The notes beneath the pieces are model-generated. The model made no database searches, was not told the DNA's origin, and worked only from the letters and a program-made list of their open reading frames with translations. From assembly GCF_009801115.1 (NCBI RefSeq), contig NZ_VTOL01000007.1, positions 346,846 to 410,845 of the forward strand: a stretch of 64,000 bases of DNA, in the 5' to 3' direction. The position numbers and the translations under genes were made by a program. The DNA comes from Dyadobacter sp. 3J3 (GTDB taxonomy: Bacteria; Bacteroidota; Bacteroidia; Cytophagales; Spirosomataceae). Below are positions 1-9,728 of the stretch, one piece after another (the first letter of the stretch is position 1; every line of letters begins with the position of its first letter).

Positions 1-55
1 TAATCGAAAAAAAAATTAATACCTTGGAATAAATTAACACCTCGATCCTAATTTC

Positions 56-844
56 ATGAAACTGAATATATACCAAATAGACGCATTTACGGATCAGCTT
101 TTCTCTGGAAATCCAGCTGCGGTAGTACCTCTGGAAAACTGGCTTCCTGATGAAACGCTTCAAAGTATTGCAGCGGAGAATAATCTGGCTGAAACTGCAT
201 TTTACGTTCCCAAAGAAAATGGCTTCCACATTCGCTGGTTTACGCCGTTGCTTGAAGTTGAGCTTTGCGGCCACGCCACGCTGGCGGCAGGTTATGTGAT
301 CTTTAATATTCAGGGTCACGAAGGAGACCTTATCAAATTCGAATCGCTTAGCGGCGAATTAACGGTTCATTGTAAAGATAACTGGCTCACATTGAACTTT
401 CCGATTGATCCTTATCATATTGCCGTTCCGCCACCTGCCCTGATGGAAGGGCTAAAAGATACTTCAATTTTGGAGGTATATAAAGGAAAAACGGATTATA
501 TGGTCGTACTTGATACCGAAGCGGAAGTACGTGATCTGGATTTTGACATTATCGTCCTTTCTACAATTCCTGCACGTGGTATTATAGTTACAGCACCAGG
601 GGATGATGTTGATTTTGTCTCAAGGTTTTTTGCACCGCAATCCGGTGTTGACGAAGATCCCGTAACAGGTTCTGCACATACAACCCTGATTCCTTATTGG
701 GCTGAAAAACTCTCAAAAACGGATCTTACAGCAAAACAGCTTTCAAAACGTGGTGGCTTTTTAAAATGCGACCTAGATGGCGAGCGTGTCAATATTGGCG
801 GCCAGGCTCGTCTTTATCTGAAAGGTGAAATTGAAACTGAATAA
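56..844 (+). CDS. PhzF family isomerase/epimerase-like protein
   Basis: Member of the PhzF family, diaminopimelate-epimerase-fold proteins of which PhzF itself isomerises a phenazine precursor; most bacterial members have unknown substrates. The 262-residue protein has the usual length. The N-terminal half carries the family motif NNLAETAFY with the conserved acidic residue used as general acid/base in PhzF, followed by ELCGHATLA. The C-terminal half carries the matching GVDEDPVTGSAH motif. No other phenazine genes are nearby, so phenazine synthesis is not implied. It is monocistronic, convergent with the exporter gene that follows. Family assignment is firm; the substrate is unknown. Confidence 0.9.
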   Translation: MKLNIYQIDAFTDQLFSGNPAAVVPLENWLPDETLQSIAAENNLAETAFYVPKENGFHIRWFTPLLEVELCGHATLAAGYVIFNIQGHEGDLIKFESLSGELTVHCKDNWLTLNFPIDPYHIAVPPPALMEGLKDTSILEVYKGKTDYMVVLDTEAEVRDLDFDIIVLSTIPARGIIVTAPGDDVDFVSRFFAPQSGVDEDPVTGSAHTTLIPYWAEKLSKTDLTAKQLSKRGGFLKCDLDGERVNIGGQARLYLKGEIETE

Positions 845-900
845 TCAGGTTTAATCTGATTTTAAAATAGTCATTTATTGTCTTCCGGGTCAATGAATGA

Positions 901-1782
901 CTATTTTACTATACTTTGTAATTTTGATCTTTGCCCGGCATACAATCCCGCAATTACGAGGACCGTTCCAATAACCGTATAAATGGTAACAGGCTCGTCC
1001 ATCAACCACCAGGCAAAGAAAAATCCGAAAAGGGGGCATAAAAAAAGCCATAAAGAGGCACGAACCGTATCAAGCCTAAGCAGATAAAACCAGCATATCA
1101 AACCTACTACGGACACGGCCAGGCTTAGCCATAAAACAGCGCTCCAAAATGTCAGATCCCAATTGGTTGCGCTAAAATCACTAAAAGTAATGGTGAAAGG
1201 CAATAAAAACAGGCCTCCCAGCATCACTTGCCAGCCATTAATGAGCAAATTAGGCAATTCCCATTTAACACTTGCATAGTACACACTTGCGGCTGAAACG
1301 GCAATCATACTAATAAAAAGTAAAGAAATCCCGGTTACCGTGGTGAAGCTATTTTTCAATAAGGGATAGGTTGCAATTGCTACGCCAGTCATGCCCAACA
1401 TAATGCCTATCCATTCCGCTTTTTCAGGTTTTCTGGAAAGCCACCAGCCAGATAATAAAACAATGATCAGTGGATTTGTCGAAACCGCAAGACTTCCGAT
1501 TCCGGCAGCCGTATACTTCATTGCACACACGTATAAGCCGAGATACAACGTTGTATTCATAAATCCGAACAAAGCAAGCTGCTTAAATTCGCTGCGATTT
1601 GGAAGACGGTATACCGGTTTTTTTTTAAACACGTAAGAAAAACCGAGCAGCAGTATACCAGCAATAAAAAAACGAACGTTTGCTAATATTAAAGGAGAAG
1701 CAGACTGAACACCAAACTTGGTTGCGACCGAAGCAGAAGCCCAGAGAATGGAAAAGACAAGACCGATCAAGAAATTTTTCAC
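901..1782 (-). CDS. EamA/DMT family transporter
   Basis: Inner-membrane protein of the drug/metabolite transporter superfamily, most likely an exporter of small metabolites. The 293 residues form about ten hydrophobic segments arranged as two EamA repeats, beginning with LIGLVFSILWASASVATKFG and ending with a short basic tail. The start codon is GTG; the strongly conserved first helix follows it directly and no ATG lies closer. Its 5' end is about 75 bases from the divergent OmpA-like gene. The substrate cannot be told from sequence. Confidence 0.88.
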   Translation of the reverse strand: MKNFLIGLVFSILWASASVATKFGVQSASPLILANVRFFIAGILLLGFSYVFKKKPVYRLPNRSEFKQLALFGFMNTTLYLGLYVCAMKYTAAGIGSLAVSTNPLIIVLLSGWWLSRKPEKAEWIGIMLGMTGVAIATYPLLKNSFTTVTGISLLFISMIAVSAASVYYASVKWELPNLLINGWQVMLGGLFLLPFTITFSDFSATNWDLTFWSAVLWLSLAVSVVGLICWFYLLRLDTVRASLWLFLCPLFGFFFAWWLMDEPVTIYTVIGTVLVIAGLYAGQRSKLQSIVK

Positions 1783-1855
1783 TTTAAACCATAATTATGT
1801 TTCAAAAATACAAGAAGCATTTCGGCTTCGATCTCTCTTTTTCATATTTTTGAAG

Positions 1856-3265
1856 ATGATTAGTAAAAAAAATGCGAAATGGCTTTTAATAATTCTTCTT
1901 TTTAGTCATTACTACGTTCCCGCTTTTTCACAGACCCAGTGGACTTATGACTTCAATAATGGCCTCTCTCCTATGGAAAAAGGAGGTCCTCTTTTGCATA
2001 AACTCGGGCAATCAGGTCAATTAATCAAAGAGAAAGTTCCGGGAAGCGGTGAAAAAGGCGTTCCCGAAATTATCAGGACCGTGTATCAATTTGAAAAAAA
2101 TACAGGATTACAATTTGATAATAAAGAAGCCAACGGATTTCTCAATAAATCTTTCACGATTGAAATTTATTTCAAACTAAACGAACTGGATAGCTGGAAA
2201 CGCGTTCTGGATTTCAAAAACCGCAAGAGTGATTACGGAAGCTACATCTATGACGGGAAATTAAATTTTTACGATTTTGCCATAGGAGAAAAAGCACCTG
2301 TAAAAGCCAATCAATACATCCATTACGTTTATTCGCGCGACTTTGATACAAAAGCGATTAAAATGTACGTCAATGGAATTTCAAAAGTTGAATTTAAAGA
2401 TCCCGGCACCGAAGGCGTTTTAGACAATGAACAGGTCTTGAATTTCTTTCAGGATGATCTTGTTGCAAATCATGAAGCAAGTGCCGGTTCTGTGGCTTTA
2501 ATCCGGGTTTATGACCGTGTTATGACGCCGGTCTTTATTCGCAGAAGTTTCCAGACAATCAGCAGGTCACCAAAAGAAGTCATCGCTGAAATTGAAGCTG
2601 TAAAAGAAGAGACTAAGCCGGTTGAAAAAGAAACTCCCGTTATAAAATCAAATCTTGTACAGGTTACCGGGAAAGTTTTTGAAGGAAAAAATCTTGCTGC
2701 CATCGAAAATGCGGATGTTTCTGTTCGTAAAACAAATAATGATTCACTGGTTGCACAAAGCAAAGTTCATAATGGAGCATATGCCTTCCAACTGAAACCG
2801 CATGAATCATACCAAATTTCAGTACAAGCCCAGGGTTACCAAACAAAGAATATTCCGGTAAGAACTACAAGCAGGGCAACAGAAGTTAAATCGTTGATTG
2901 GCCTTAGCCCGGAAATTTTTGACTCGCCTCTGGCAACTTTATTATTTACACAAAGTACAGAAACACTTGAAAACCAGGCAAAAATGCAACTCGATTCGAT
3001 GATCTCCTATTTTCAGAAAAGGAATGATCTTAAAATCATGTTGAAAGGCCACACAGATAACATTGGAGATTTTGATAAAAATCTTTTGCTTTCGAATCAG
3101 CGCGTGCAGGTTGTTAAAAATTATTTATTGGAAAAAGGAATTGCCAATGAGCGCATTCAAGGTGTAGGTTATGGATCAACCAGACCCAACCAAAAAAATC
3201 AATCGGAAGAATTGAGAAAATTAAACCGGCGTGTCGAAGTTTGGGCAGAGCCTTTAAAAAGATAA
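1856..3265 (+). CDS. OmpA family protein with LamG-like and carboxypeptidase-regulatory-like domains
   Basis: Secreted or outer-membrane-attached protein predicted to bind peptidoglycan. ATG at 1856 is chosen because it is followed by a signal peptide ending near AFSQ; longer reading in this frame would overlap the divergent exporter gene. The order is: signal peptide (1-26), a concanavalin/LamG-like region (about 60-230), a linker rich in Glu/Lys, a carboxypeptidase-D regulatory-like Ig domain (about 270-350) and a C-terminal OmpA domain (about 360-469) with LKGHTDNIGDFDKN and NRRVEVWAE. The OmpA part is the peptidoglycan-binding module; the role of the lectin-like front is unknown. Confidence 0.88.
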   Translation: MISKKNAKWLLIILLFSHYYVPAFSQTQWTYDFNNGLSPMEKGGPLLHKLGQSGQLIKEKVPGSGEKGVPEIIRTVYQFEKNTGLQFDNKEANGFLNKSFTIEIYFKLNELDSWKRVLDFKNRKSDYGSYIYDGKLNFYDFAIGEKAPVKANQYIHYVYSRDFDTKAIKMYVNGISKVEFKDPGTEGVLDNEQVLNFFQDDLVANHEASAGSVALIRVYDRVMTPVFIRRSFQTISRSPKEVIAEIEAVKEETKPVEKETPVIKSNLVQVTGKVFEGKNLAAIENADVSVRKTNNDSLVAQSKVHNGAYAFQLKPHESYQISVQAQGYQTKNIPVRTTSRATEVKSLIGLSPEIFDSPLATLLFTQSTETLENQAKMQLDSMISYFQKRNDLKIMLKGHTDNIGDFDKNLLLSNQRVQVVKNYLLEKGIANERIQGVGYGSTRPNQKNQSEELRKLNRRVEVWAEPLKR

Positions 3266-3289
3266 AGCCATCTCATAAAGACGGCTTTA
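3263..3289 (+). terminator. weak hairpin overlapping the stop of the OmpA-like gene
   Basis: A 7-base stem (TAAAGCC pairing with GGCTTTA, 13-base loop) starts inside the stop codon. There is no good T-run after it, so it is only a weak terminator candidate. Confidence 0.35.
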
Positions 3290-3290
3290 T

Positions 3291-3971
3291 ACTGACTATT
3301 CCTAAACCCTTAACCTTTTCTTATCTTTATATTCACCTGAATTGCAGAGTTTTAAATTAAACTACCATCCAGGTTAAATCATTTTTTCTATTTTAAATAA
3401 CAAAGCTGTTTTTCAATAAAAAAATTCACTTTAAAACTTGCTTAGCCAATTTATTTTAAACTGCTTCAAAAAATTTCATCTATCAGTCTAAAAAATCTAT
3501 TTCTTTGACGGTACTTCATTACATAAAGTCACACCCTTGTCAATAATACTCCAATTTATTTTCTAAACAAAATCAGATCTTTACTGATTGAATATACGAA
3601 GCAAATTGAATTTCAGTTCCAAGCTAAACAATTATGATTCAAATTTTATTAAGCGGCTTCAAAACTTTTAAAACCAGCTTACATAATTCCAAAACAAAGT
3701 CGTTACTTAGGATTATTAGTATGCAACTTCATTGATTTGTTCAACTCTTAACCTCATTAATCGATATACAAATATCACAATAAATTTTGATATTACAAAT
3801 TCTATTAAAACAACAAAACAAAATAATGTTTGGAATAAACGATTAAAAAAAAAGTCTACTTCATCATTTTTAGCACTTTATGAAACAATAAATAGAATAT
3901 TATTCCAACTAAAATAAAAAAACCAAATAAATTACATTCTTAAAATATTTATATATCTTAAAAAAGTGCAA
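3291..3971. other. long AT-rich gap between convergent genes, no gene recognised
   Basis: About 680 bases between the convergent OmpA-like gene and pth. The stretch is clearly more AT-rich than its surroundings. I see small inverted repeats (AATCAG/CTGATT near 3571-3590, and AATATCA/TGATATT near 3773-3798) but no tRNA, no clear promoter of the TAnnTTTG type and no convincing reading frame; the one 61-codon frame at 3732-3917 is low-complexity Lys/Asn/Ile/Thr, as expected from random AT-rich DNA. Confidence 0.6.
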
Positions 3972-4532
3972 TCATTGATTATAATTATTCATCGCATATT
4001 GTATACCCAAAGTACAAAACGAAATAACCATATCACCGGCAGTATCCAGGAAAATTGGTAATTCATCCATTTCTTCTTTGGAAAATGCTTTTAACACATA
4101 ATCTACTTGCCTTCCTCTGGGAAAATTATTTCCAATACCAAATCGCAATCTTGGATATTCAGAAGTGCCCAAAATTTCCTCAATGTTTCGCAAACCGTTA
4201 TGTCCGCCATGGCTTCCTTTTGGTTTAATGCGTAATGTTCCAAAAGGTAATTGAAGCTCATCAACAATAACCAGCAAATTTTCCTTGGGTATTTTGAACT
4301 GATCCATATAATAACGGATTGCTTTGCCGCTCAAATTCATAAAAGTGGTCGGTTTAATAAAATAAAACTGCCTCCCTTTATGTTTCCATTCCGCTATAAA
4401 TGCCAGTTTCTCAAAAGTAAACTTGAAATCATTTTGTGCAGCCAGTCTGTCAAGCACCATGAAACCTATGTTGTGTCGCGTAAATGCATATTCAGGACCA
4501 ATATTCCCAAGTCCTGCGATCAGGTATTTCAT
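3972..4532 (-). CDS. pth: peptidyl-tRNA hydrolase
   Basis: Cleaves peptidyl-tRNA released from stalled ribosomes, recycling tRNA; cytoplasmic and generally essential. The 186 residues match the bacterial Pth length. Visible motifs are the catalytic His in FTRHNIGFM, KPTTFMNLSG, the Asp of VDELQLPFG and GSHGGHNGLRNI. The N-terminal glycine motif reads GLGNIG rather than the usual GLGNPG, and the Asp loop reads DELQ instead of DDLD; both are conservative. It is transcribed alone towards the AT-rich gap. Confidence 0.95.
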   Translation of the reverse strand: MKYLIAGLGNIGPEYAFTRHNIGFMVLDRLAAQNDFKFTFEKLAFIAEWKHKGRQFYFIKPTTFMNLSGKAIRYYMDQFKIPKENLLVIVDELQLPFGTLRIKPKGSHGGHNGLRNIEEILGTSEYPRLRFGIGNNFPRGRQVDYVLKAFSKEEMDELPIFLDTAGDMVISFCTLGIQYAMNNYNQ

Positions 4533-4821
4533 TCGTGTTTTTATTAAATTATTATGATCTGCGAAAAGATAAAAATGAATGTGGCAGATCGTTATTTTTA
4601 TTACTTATTTCCAGATTTTCCTGAAATGATAAATTAATGCTTCAAAATTAAATGAATAAGCGCTAAGAAAGAAAATAACTTATTCTACGACTTTTTATTT
4701 CAGTTAATGAAAGCATAATATTATATGATTCTTTGTAGGCTATTTGTACAAATTGCCACGAAAAGTTTTACATTTCATAAATGTGAGCTTAATTTAGGCT
4801 TTAATTCAGTAAAATTACAAG

Positions 4822-5361
4822 ATGTCCATCAAACGACTTATTTTAAGCAGCCCTCTGTTAGAGATCATGACCAGCCGGTTGTGTCAGGAACTTATTGAAA
4901 ATCATCAGGATTTCGATAATTCCGTTATCATGGGCCTACAGCCAAGAGGAATTTTCTTTGCAGAACGTGTTGTTGCTGAATTACGGGAAAGGACGGGAAA
5001 AAATATTCCGCTCGGTCATCTTGATGCTACTTTTTACCGGGATGATTTTCGCCGCCGGGACTCCCCTCTTCTTCCCAACAAAACAAATGTTCCTTTTTTG
5101 ATAGAAGGTAAACGTGTTATTCTCATTGACGATGTTTTGGCCAGCGGACGGATGGTTCGTGCAGCATTGGATGCTATGACAGCGTTTGGAAGACCAAAAA
5201 TGGTTGAACTTATGGTACTGATCGATCGCCGCTACAACCGTGAATTACCAATAGAACCGGACTACGTTGGTATGAAAGTCAGCACACTTGAAAGCCAGCG
5301 CGTGCAGGTTGAATGGAAAGAACAAGGTTTTGAAGCTGATCACATCTGGATGGTAGATTAA
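4822..5361 (+). CDS. pyrR: bifunctional pyrimidine operon regulator / uracil phosphoribosyltransferase PyrR
   Basis: PyrR-type phosphoribosyltransferase of 179 residues. In Firmicutes PyrR binds pyr mRNA and has uracil phosphoribosyltransferase activity; in Bacteroidota the RNA-binding role is less established. The PRPP loop is VILIDDVLASGRMVRAAL, with Ser in place of the more usual Thr after the two acidic residues. FAERVVAELRERTG and the basic IDRRYNRELPIEPDYVG region are typical. No pyrimidine gene adjoins it. A short 7-base-period repeat follows the stop codon directly. Confidence 0.9.
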   Translation: MSIKRLILSSPLLEIMTSRLCQELIENHQDFDNSVIMGLQPRGIFFAERVVAELRERTGKNIPLGHLDATFYRDDFRRRDSPLLPNKTNVPFLIEGKRVILIDDVLASGRMVRAALDAMTAFGRPKMVELMVLIDRRYNRELPIEPDYVGMKVSTLESQRVQVEWKEQGFEADHIWMVD

Positions 5362-5394
5362 TAATGGTTAATTGTTAAGGGTTAATTGTTAATG
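5362..5394 (+). repeat. 7-base-period repeat, left arm of an inverted pair
   Basis: Directly after the pyrR stop the sequence repeats with a period of seven: units of the form TTAANNG (TTAATTG, TTAAGGG, TTAATTG). The last 21 bases are found inverted and identical at 5519-5539. The left arm carries one extra 7-base unit. Confidence 0.75.
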
Positions 5395-5518
5395 ATTCGC
5401 TCATTGCCGATTACTTGGATCCGGATCTTCCAGATTAATATTAATACCTTATTAAAAAAATTATAATTCTTTCCAATAGAACAATATTTCATAATCTCGT
5501 CGACGCCTGCGCAACCCC

Positions 5519-5547
5519 ATTAACAATTAACCCTTAACCATTAATAA
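5519..5547 (-). repeat. 7-base-period repeat, right arm of the inverted pair
   Basis: Inverted copy of the repeat at 5362-5394, abutting the stop codon of the next, convergent gene. The pair brackets about 125 bases without a gene. It could form a long cruciform or act as a two-way terminator, or be a small non-autonomous element; there is no evidence for a transposase. Confidence 0.7.
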
Positions 5548-7101
5548 TTATCTAGGTACATCATTGCTTTCACGGTTTTCAGCTTTTTGAATTCCTTCGG
5601 TTTTGTATGTCAATTTATTGATGTAGAAAACTTCACGTCCCAGTCCGACAGTTGACGGTCCGACACGCTGCATACCGTAGGCCAAAAAATACTGCCCATA
5701 CCACGGCGCCAGATATGCATTTTCGTTCGTGAGCACTTTATCAGACTGCGATTTGGCTGCTATATCGAATTTTTCATTTTCCACAACCACCTTACCTCTG
5801 TTGATAACTTCGGTATGGATAGTACCTTCTTGTGGATAAGCCAAAACAAAATAGTCGTTGACAGGCGTCAGCTGAACCATTTCCTGTAACTCGAAACTGT
5901 TCAGGTCTTTAATAGGTATGCAATTATCCCATTTGAATTTCCCATTCCGGTCGAATCCGCATACGATAGCATGTGTATAACGATAGCCTTCGATACTCCT
6001 GCCCGAATAAGGCCTGTTAATTCCATTTGTTATGATCGGCGATCCCGCCCGCTGATTGGGATAATACACTTCGGCTACCAGTACGATTTCATCTTCCGTC
6101 TGGATTAACTCATGTACCAGCAAGCGGTAACGGAAACGATTTTCCTTCCCCAGACTTTTGCGTTTGCCAATACGTTCCATCACCCGCTGGCGGCGTTTTG
6201 GTTTCATAAAATTGAAAAAGTTCTGAAGCTCCGAAAACTCGATAAACTCCGGTGTATCCGGTTCATTATGCGTAATATGCGTAATGTATAGTCCTTGAGA
6301 ATAAGGTGTACAGCCCACGGAATAATTCCCGATCAAATAAGAATCATCCGGATTCAAAGGAACGATTTGCCCCGAAATAAAACTGTTTTTCGGATCGCTT
6401 AACGAAGTTTTCTTTAAAAGTCTACCCTCATAAGAATATGTTTTTATTTCGAAAACACAGTTTTTTTTACGATATGCATACGTGATCACATTGATGATTC
6501 CATCCTGCTCGTTAATATCAACATTGTTAAGCTCTGTATTTTTTTCATACAATCCCGGTAAAACTTTGGAAGTATGGTCAAAGAAAGAATGCACTACAAC
6601 CACAGGACGGGAACGGTGATATCCGGCTATAACTGCTTTGCTTCCAATTACTTTAAACTGGTGAACATCAATCCCTGAGAGAAGATCGCCCTTGAACGTT
6701 TCAATGGCTCCATCCAAAAAATTCATTTGGATAAAAAGGAAATGATCTGTATCAGGCTGTGCAAAAAGCCAGTAACCATGATCTTGTCCCTGATGAGCCA
6801 TGACAGGAGTGTAACGGTTATCTAGTTTGTAATTTATTTTCCAAACAGGATTCAGTGAAATATCGTATTTGGTAAATTCCCATGTTTCGTTACGGTTTCC
6901 GATAAAATCATCTCCGCGAACGAGAGAAATGAGCCCTCCGTTCCCCAAAGTAAAAACTTCAAAAACCTCAGAACGGGAGGAGCTTGCAGGTATCTCAAGA
7001 CGATCAGATTGTTCTAATTGTGCCCAAACCCTGGAAGGTGCAGTCAGCCAAAATTGAATGATCAGACAACTTTGAATCACAAATAGTAAACGGTTCTTCA
7101 T
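5548..7101 (-). CDS. secreted protein of unknown function
   Basis: 517-residue protein with a signal peptide (hydrophobic segment in the first 28 residues ending VWAQ). The rest consists of repeated beta-strand-like stretches such as GNGGLISLVRGDD, YWLFAQPDTDHFLF and DDSYLIGNYSVG, which suggest a beta-propeller-like fold, though no named repeat is evident. There is no T9SS C-terminal signal and no lipobox, so a periplasmic place is the simplest reading. It stands alone, with repeats at its 3' end and about 160 AT-rich bases to the divergent argS. I do not recognise the family. Confidence 0.7.
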   Translation of the reverse strand: MKNRLLFVIQSCLIIQFWLTAPSRVWAQLEQSDRLEIPASSSRSEVFEVFTLGNGGLISLVRGDDFIGNRNETWEFTKYDISLNPVWKINYKLDNRYTPVMAHQGQDHGYWLFAQPDTDHFLFIQMNFLDGAIETFKGDLLSGIDVHQFKVIGSKAVIAGYHRSRPVVVVHSFFDHTSKVLPGLYEKNTELNNVDINEQDGIINVITYAYRKKNCVFEIKTYSYEGRLLKKTSLSDPKNSFISGQIVPLNPDDSYLIGNYSVGCTPYSQGLYITHITHNEPDTPEFIEFSELQNFFNFMKPKRRQRVMERIGKRKSLGKENRFRYRLLVHELIQTEDEIVLVAEVYYPNQRAGSPIITNGINRPYSGRSIEGYRYTHAIVCGFDRNGKFKWDNCIPIKDLNSFELQEMVQLTPVNDYFVLAYPQEGTIHTEVINRGKVVVENEKFDIAAKSQSDKVLTNENAYLAPWYGQYFLAYGMQRVGPSTVGLGREVFYINKLTYKTEGIQKAENRESNDVPR

Positions 7102-7263
7102 AAGTTCTTGGTCAGGGGTGTAAGTCTGTTCAATATTTACCCTAATTTTGCATCAAAACGAATAATATATCATTAATATATAAATATTTTTATTCAAATA
7201 AAAACTTAGATGATTGTTATGCCGATTTTATAAACAATCATAAATACTATAAAAACAATATTC

Positions 7264-9042
7264 ATGACGATTGAAGCCATACTTAAAGCAGACATTCAAA
7301 AAGCGATCCGGAAAAATTTCGATATCCTGGTCGAGGATATCCTTTTACAACCTACGAAAAAGGAATTTGATGGATTTTATACCTTTGTAACCTTTGCTTT
7401 AACAAAAGCCACACGCCGCGCCCCTGCCGAAATCGGGCAGCTGATTGCTGCTGATCTTGAAGCAAATTCTACAATTGTAGATAGCTGTAATGTTGTTCAG
7501 GGATTTTTGAATATAAGCTTAAATGATGAAACCTGGCTGAAATTATTTGCTGAAATTTTATCAGATCCCAATTATGGAGATTCTCCGGCGAACGGACAGT
7601 CTGTAATGATCGAATTTTCGTCTCCGAATACTAATAAACCTTTGCATTTAGGGCATTTGCGCAATGATTTTCTTGGGGATTCACTTTCAAGAATTTTGAA
7701 AGCCTGCGGATATGATGTTGTAAAAACCTGTCTGGTAAATGATCGTGGAATCCATATCTGCAAATCCATGCTTGCGTACCGCGAACTGGCCAATGGAGAA
7801 ACGCCGGAATCGTCCGGCTTAAAAGGTGATCATTTGGCAGGAAAGTATTACGTTCTTTTTGACAAAGAATATAAAAAACAAATTGGTGAGCTGGTGGAAA
7901 GCGGCATGACTGCAGAAGAAGCTGCAAAAAAAGCACCGTGGATTCTGGAAGCGCAGAAATTGCTTTTATTATGGGAACAAGGTGATGAAGAAACGGTTGC
8001 GCTTTGGAAAAAAATGAACAATTGGGTTTATGATGGTTTCAACCAGACATACAATCAAATTGGCGTAAGTTTTGATAAAACATATTATGAGTCAAATACT
8101 TATGTTTTAGGGAAAGATATTATTGAAGAAGGATTACAAAAAGGTGTTTTCTTCAAAAAATCAGATAATTCGGTCTGGATTGATCTTACCGGGGAAGGAC
8201 TTGATGAAAAACTGGTTTTGCGCGGTGACGGAACTTCCGTTTATATCACTCAGGATATTGGTACTACGGAATTAAAATTCGCTGATTTCCATAATGACCG
8301 TTATCTGTGGGTTGTTGGAAATGAGCAGGATTATCATTTTAATGTTTTGTTTGCCATTCTGAAAAGATTAGGCCGTCCGTACGCAGACGGTTGTTACCAT
8401 ATCAGTTACGGTATGGTGGATTTGCCGTCCGGTAAAATGAAATCACGCGAAGGCACTGTTGTAGATGCTGATGATCTTGTAAACCAGATGATTGAAACGG
8501 CTGCAAAACGCACACAGGAATTAGGAAAAATTGATGATTTTGACAGCGAAGAGGCTACTGCTTTGTATCATACGCTGGCACTGGGTGCATTAAAATATTA
8601 TCTTTTGAAAGTTGACCCTAAAAAAAGAATGCTTTTCAACCCGGAAGAATCCATTGATTTCCAGGGACATACAGGTCCATTCATTCAGTATACATATACC
8701 CGAATGCGTTCCATTATGAGAAAGGCGGAACAATCCGGAATTGAAATTCAAACGCCACCGGCAAATTATGAATTACACCAGGTTGAACGTGAACTGATTT
8801 ACACTTTATCTCAATTTCCGTTACGTGTTCTGGCTGCGGGTAACGAATTCGCGCCTTCGGTTGTGTCTTTTTATATGTATGAACTAGCCAAAGTTTACAA
8901 CCAGTTTTATGCCGAAGTCTCCATTTTTGCGGACAGCGATCCGGTAGCAGTAAAATTCCGTATTGCTTTATCGAAGGTGGTTTCAGAAACAATTCATAAA
9001 GGTTTGGGGTTGTTAGGAATAAATGTACCTGAAAGAATGTAA
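7264..9042 (+). CDS. argS: arginine--tRNA ligase
   Basis: Class I aminoacyl-tRNA synthetase that charges tRNA-Arg. The 592 residues contain the N-terminal ArgS additional domain, then the HIGH signature as SPNTNKPLHLGHLRN (about residues 119-133), the KMSKS counterpart as KMKSREGTVV (about 390) and the C-terminal DALR anticodon-binding domain (about 470-592, containing YELAKVYNQFY). Full length with no anomalies. Monocistronic, followed by glutathione peroxidase on the same strand. Confidence 0.97.
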   Translation: MTIEAILKADIQKAIRKNFDILVEDILLQPTKKEFDGFYTFVTFALTKATRRAPAEIGQLIAADLEANSTIVDSCNVVQGFLNISLNDETWLKLFAEILSDPNYGDSPANGQSVMIEFSSPNTNKPLHLGHLRNDFLGDSLSRILKACGYDVVKTCLVNDRGIHICKSMLAYRELANGETPESSGLKGDHLAGKYYVLFDKEYKKQIGELVESGMTAEEAAKKAPWILEAQKLLLLWEQGDEETVALWKKMNNWVYDGFNQTYNQIGVSFDKTYYESNTYVLGKDIIEEGLQKGVFFKKSDNSVWIDLTGEGLDEKLVLRGDGTSVYITQDIGTTELKFADFHNDRYLWVVGNEQDYHFNVLFAILKRLGRPYADGCYHISYGMVDLPSGKMKSREGTVVDADDLVNQMIETAAKRTQELGKIDDFDSEEATALYHTLALGALKYYLLKVDPKKRMLFNPEESIDFQGHTGPFIQYTYTRMRSIMRKAEQSGIEIQTPPANYELHQVERELIYTLSQFPLRVLAAGNEFAPSVVSFYMYELAKVYNQFYAEVSIFADSDPVAVKFRIALSKVVSETIHKGLGLLGINVPERM

Positions 9043-9141
9043 AAGTATTTTTTTACGTTAATTTTATAGTGAAAACAAGCACTGTCAAAACAACATTTTT
9101 TCTAAACTTTTTTTATTCCAACTTAACCAAATTGATTTGTT

Positions 9142-9726
9142 ATGGCCTTATTAAAATCAGTACTTATTATGATCACAACGTTGTTCACCGGCATCTTCGC
9201 CGATAAAAGCGAAACTGCTGTAAAACCGGCGGAAACTATGGTTGCAAAACAAACTTTGTACGACTTTAAAGTAAAATCTCTTGTTGGCGAGAAAACCATT
9301 GATTTGAGCAAATACAAAGGTAAAAAAGTTGTTATCCTGAACGTTGCTTCAAAATGCGGATACACGAAACAGTATGCTGACTGGGAAAAATTCAACAAAG
9401 ATCACGGCGATAAAGTTGTTGTATTAGGTTTCCCTGCTAACAATTTTGGTGGCCAGGAACCAGGTACAAGCGAAGAAATTGCTACTTTTTGCTCAAAAAC
9501 ATACGGTGTTTCTTTCCCGATGTTTGAAAAAGTTTCAGTACTTGGCGCTGATCAGGCTCCAATTTACAAATGGCTGAGCACAAAAGAATTGAACGGATGG
9601 AACGATAAAGTTCCTACCTGGAATTTCTGCAAATATGTGATCAACGAAAAAGGAGAATTAACAAACTTTTTCGCTTCGAAAATATTACCTACTGACGCAG
9701 AGTTTTTGACTGCTGTTGGTATCTAA
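9142..9726 (+). CDS. glutathione peroxidase family protein
   Basis: Thiol peroxidase of the glutathione peroxidase family, using Cys rather than selenocysteine: VASKCGYTKQY contains the peroxidatic Cys, FPANNFGGQEPG the Gln, and TWNFCKYV the Trp of the catalytic site. In bacteria such enzymes usually use thioredoxin as reductant. Of the 194 residues the first 25 or so are hydrophobic (LLKSVLIMITTLFTGIFA) and look like a signal peptide, so it probably works in the periplasm. It is followed at once by a 7-base-period repeat. Confidence 0.9.
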   Translation: MALLKSVLIMITTLFTGIFADKSETAVKPAETMVAKQTLYDFKVKSLVGEKTIDLSKYKGKKVVILNVASKCGYTKQYADWEKFNKDHGDKVVVLGFPANNFGGQEPGTSEEIATFCSKTYGVSFPMFEKVSVLGADQAPIYKWLSTKELNGWNDKVPTWNFCKYVINEKGELTNFFASKILPTDAEFLTAVGI

Positions 9727-9728
9727 GC

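Noticed and set aside
56..844. Phenazine biosynthesis locus
   Set aside because: Only a PhzF-family protein is present; none of the other phz genes is in the window, and most PhzF-like proteins are unrelated to phenazines.
3732..3917. 61-codon frame in the AT-rich gap
   Set aside because: Low-complexity Asn/Lys/Ile/Thr composition, no recognisable family and no promoter or ribosome-binding site; expected by chance in AT-rich DNA.
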